NCBI GenBank assembly: GCA_934754505.1
Contig: CAKVIE010000006.1
Span: 1 to 64,000, forward strand
Direction of reading: 5' to 3'
From: an uncultured Candidatus Melainabacteria bacterium
GTDB taxonomy: Bacteria > Cyanobacteriota > Vampirovibrionia > Gastranaerophilales > Gastranaerophilaceae
DNA: 64,000 nt
Both the position numbers and the translations under genes were made by a program. The notes below the pieces were generated by a model. It was not told where the DNA came from. It ran no database searches and saw nothing but the letters and a program-made list of their open reading frames with translations. Shown here piece by piece: positions 62,223-64,000 of the stretch (positions are counted from its first letter, which is position 1; every line of letters starts with the position of its first letter).

Positions 62223-64000
62223 TTATGCCTTCAATGAGTCAATTAATTCCTTAATTGTATTTTCTTCAATCGTAAGCTCATCAATTCTCGATTTAGTTTG
62301 TTCAAGAACTTCAGCAGGAGCATGTTCCACAAAGTTTTTATTGTTCATTCTTCCGACAAGTCCGCCTTTTTCCTTAGCGAGCTTATCAAGTTTTTTGTTT
62401 TGACGTGCAATTTCTTGGTCTATATCAATCAAACCTGCAAGAGGAACAATAAGTTTTGCATTTCCAACTGCTGCCGAACCTGCTTGTTTTACAACGGTTT
62501 TGCTATCGATGTATTCAATATTTTCAACTCTTGCAAGACGTCTGATATAAGATTCTGCTTTTTTGAAGATTTCCGTTTGATGTTCATCTGCTGCAATTTT
62601 TACGTCAACAGGTGATTTAACGGGAACGTTGAAACTTTGTCTTACGTTTCTAAGCGATTTAACAGTTTCAAAAACGGTATCTGTTTGCTCTGCCGCATCT
62701 TCAAAGACGAATTTGTCGCTATAAGTCGGGAAATGTGCTTTTATCAAAGTTTCCGTATCAAATTTTGCAGGTAAAAGTTGTCTGATTTGCTCTGTAATGT
62801 GAGGCATTACAGGGTGTAACAATCTCATAACCGCATCTGTTACATACAAGAGAACTCTTTGGGTGTTTGCTTTGAGGTTTTCATCAGCAAGTTGAATTTT
62901 TGCGATTTCAACGTACTTATCGCAATAAGAGCCTCTGAAAAAGTCATAGAGAGTTTGTGCATATTCGCCGATTCTGTATGTGGAAATTTGGTCATTTACG
63001 GTTTTGACGGTTTTATTGAGTTCGTGCAAAATCCATTTATCAATGATTGTCAAATTAGCAAAATCAATCGGTTTGTCATCAACGCCTTCCAAGTTCATAA
63101 GGACAAATCTTGAAGCGTTCCAGATTTTGTTTGCAAAGTTTCTTCCGTATTCAAAACGTTCTTCACTGATTTTAATATCTTGACCGCCGTATGTGCAAAG
63201 CGATGTGAGCGTAAATCTCATAGCATCACAGCCGTATTTGTCGATTAAAAGTACAGGGTCAATTGTGTTACCTTTTGATTTTGACATCTTTTGACCGTTT
63301 TCATCACGGATTAAGCCGTGGATAAATACAGTCGGGAATGGCACTTCGCCTGTCAATTCACAGCCCATCATAACCATTCTTGCAACCCAAAAGAAAATGA
63401 TATCAAACGCAGTTACAAGAACGCTTGTAGGATAGAATTTTTTATAATCGGGTGCATCAGTGTTTGGCCAGCCCATTGTTTCAAACGGCCATAAGCCTGA
63501 TGAGAACCAAGTATCCAAAACGTCCGTTTCCTGTGTGTATTTTGAAGGATCCGGATTTTCTTTTGCAACAACCATTTCTCCTGTTTCGTTGTTGTAATAA
63601 GCGGGAATTTGATGTCCCCACCAAAGTTGACGGGAAATACACCAATCTCTCATTTCGCTCATCCAGCCGAGGAAGTTTTTCGTCCATCTTTCGGGAACGA
63701 ATTTTAATTTACCCGTTTCAACGGCTTCTATACCTGCTTTTGCGAGTTTGCTTGTTCTTACAAACCATTGTTCCGACAAAAGCGGTTCGATTGTTGTATT
63801 ACATCTTTGGCATTTGCCGACATTGTGTTCGTGATCTAAAGTGCGGAGCAAAAGTCCGTTCAAATTCAACCAGTCGATAGTCTTTTTACGTGCTTCGTAT
63901 CTGTCCATACCGTGAAGTTCTTTCGGAACTTCATCGCAGGCTTTCATACAACCTTTTTCATCAATAACCCAAACAGGTTTGAGATTATGACGTTTGCCGA
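62223..64000 (-). CDS. valS: Valine-tRNA ligase, 3' part (runs off the window)
   Basis: The frame continues to the window edge: codons before the internal ATG at 63947 read GKRHNLKPVWVIDEKGC in phase, so the start lies beyond 64000. Visible features are HNVGKCQRCNTTIEPLLSEQW, WCISRQLWWGHQIPA, VLDTWFSSGLWPF, the KMSKS loop in GQKMSKSKGNTIDP, the anticodon-binding helical domain and a C-terminal coiled coil (IARQNKKLDKLAKEKGGL). About 590 residues of the usual 870-880 are present; the HIGH motif and editing domain start are outside. Confidence 0.95.
   Translation of the reverse strand, partial: GKRHNLKPVWVIDEKGCMKACDEVPKELHGMDRYEARKKTIDWLNLNGLLLRTLDHEHNVGKCQRCNTTIEPLLSEQWFVRTSKLAKAGIEAVETGKLKFVPERWTKNFLGWMSEMRDWCISRQLWWGHQIPAYYNNETGEMVVAKENPDPSKYTQETDVLDTWFSSGLWPFETMGWPNTDAPDYKKFYPTSVLVTAFDIIFFWVARMVMMGCELTGEVPFPTVFIHGLIRDENGQKMSKSKGNTIDPVLLIDKYGCDAMRFTLTSLCTYGGQDIKISEERFEYGRNFANKIWNASRFVLMNLEGVDDKPIDFANLTIIDKWILHELNKTVKTVNDQISTYRIGEYAQTLYDFFRGSYCDKYVEIAKIQLADENLKANTQRVLLYVTDAVMRLLHPVMPHITEQIRQLLPAKFDTETLIKAHFPTYSDKFVFEDAAEQTDTVFETVKSLRNVRQSFNVPVKSPVDVKIAADEHQTEIFKKAESYIRRLARVENIEYIDSKTVVKQAGSAAVGNAKLIVPLAGLIDIDQEIARQNKKLDKLAKEKGGLVGRMNNKNFVEHAPAEVLEQTKSRIDELTIEENTIKELIDSLKA

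Noticed and set aside
62298..62615. A 105-residue Phe/Cys-rich frame opposite valS
   Set aside because: Antisense shadow of the valS C-terminal part, with atypical composition and no ribosome site.

Overview
The window is AT-rich, gene-dense bacterial chromosome with short gaps and alternating co-directional operons. An outer membrane is implied by an LptB ATPase, an LptF/LptG permease, a heptosyltransferase-like GT9 enzyme and an MsbA-like exporter. A PilT retraction ATPase and a block of flagellar basal-body and type III export genes are also present. Together with ankyrin, HEAT and SPOR proteins and many radical SAM enzymes, this fits a non-photosynthetic cyanobacterial relative such as Gastranaerophilales/Vampirovibrionia (Melainabacteria). 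That placement is an inference; no rRNA gene is in the window. No tRNA, CRISPR array, insertion sequence or prophage was seen.

Layout. 1-4.3 kb (minus): SPOR protein, HEAT-repeat protein, an unknown gene overlapping hisF, and pheS. 4.3-11.7 kb (plus): secreted GH13 amylase-like enzyme, small unknown protein, GT9 glycosyltransferase, membrane-anchored ankyrin protein, leuS, radical SAM enzyme. 11.8-15.6 kb (minus): SNF2 helicase followed by a secreted ankyrin protein. 15.7-20.7 kb (plus): uvrC, a radical SAM/SPASM-like gene, a truncated copy of it, and a soluble protein carrying an FlhA cytoplasmic domain. 20.8-23.6 kb (minus): rph, then glmS overlapping a 52-residue gene that usual ORF cut-offs miss. 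23.7-26.8 kb (plus): metG-prfB and a small unknown gene. 26.8-30.6 kb (minus): HD-domain protein, lptB-lptF-phosphodiester glycosidase. 30.7-32.1 kb (plus): FAD dehydrogenase. 32.1-37.5 kb (minus): msbA-like ABC exporter, uridine kinase-like gene, purB, purA. 37.6-43 kb: small secreted protein, broken SGNH hydrolase, ADP-forming acyl-CoA synthetase, radical SAM, and a repeat protein overlapping an M48 protease. 43-50.2 kb (mostly plus): pilT, ferritin, feoA-feoB fusion, O-GlcNAc-transferase-like enzyme, small membrane protein, DMT transporter. 50.2-60.5 kb (minus): an eleven-gene flagellar operon. 60.6-64 kb: SpoIID-like protein, HU, a degenerate gap, and the 3' part of valS.

The most striking observation is the gene at 19260-20717. 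It has a full FlhA-type cytoplasmic domain with no membrane region, joined through a probable coiled coil to a DUF4177-like N-terminus. It lies about 31 kb from the complete flhA and ends the uvrC/radical SAM operon. FlhA's cytoplasmic ring is the docking platform for export chaperones, so a free soluble copy could be a decoy, an adaptor, or a part of another machine. The flagellar operon is also unusual. The gene in the fliG position lacks the usual rotor-stator residues, while FliF keeps a tail that looks able to bind FliG. No hook, filament, fliP/Q/R, flhB or motor gene lies in the window.
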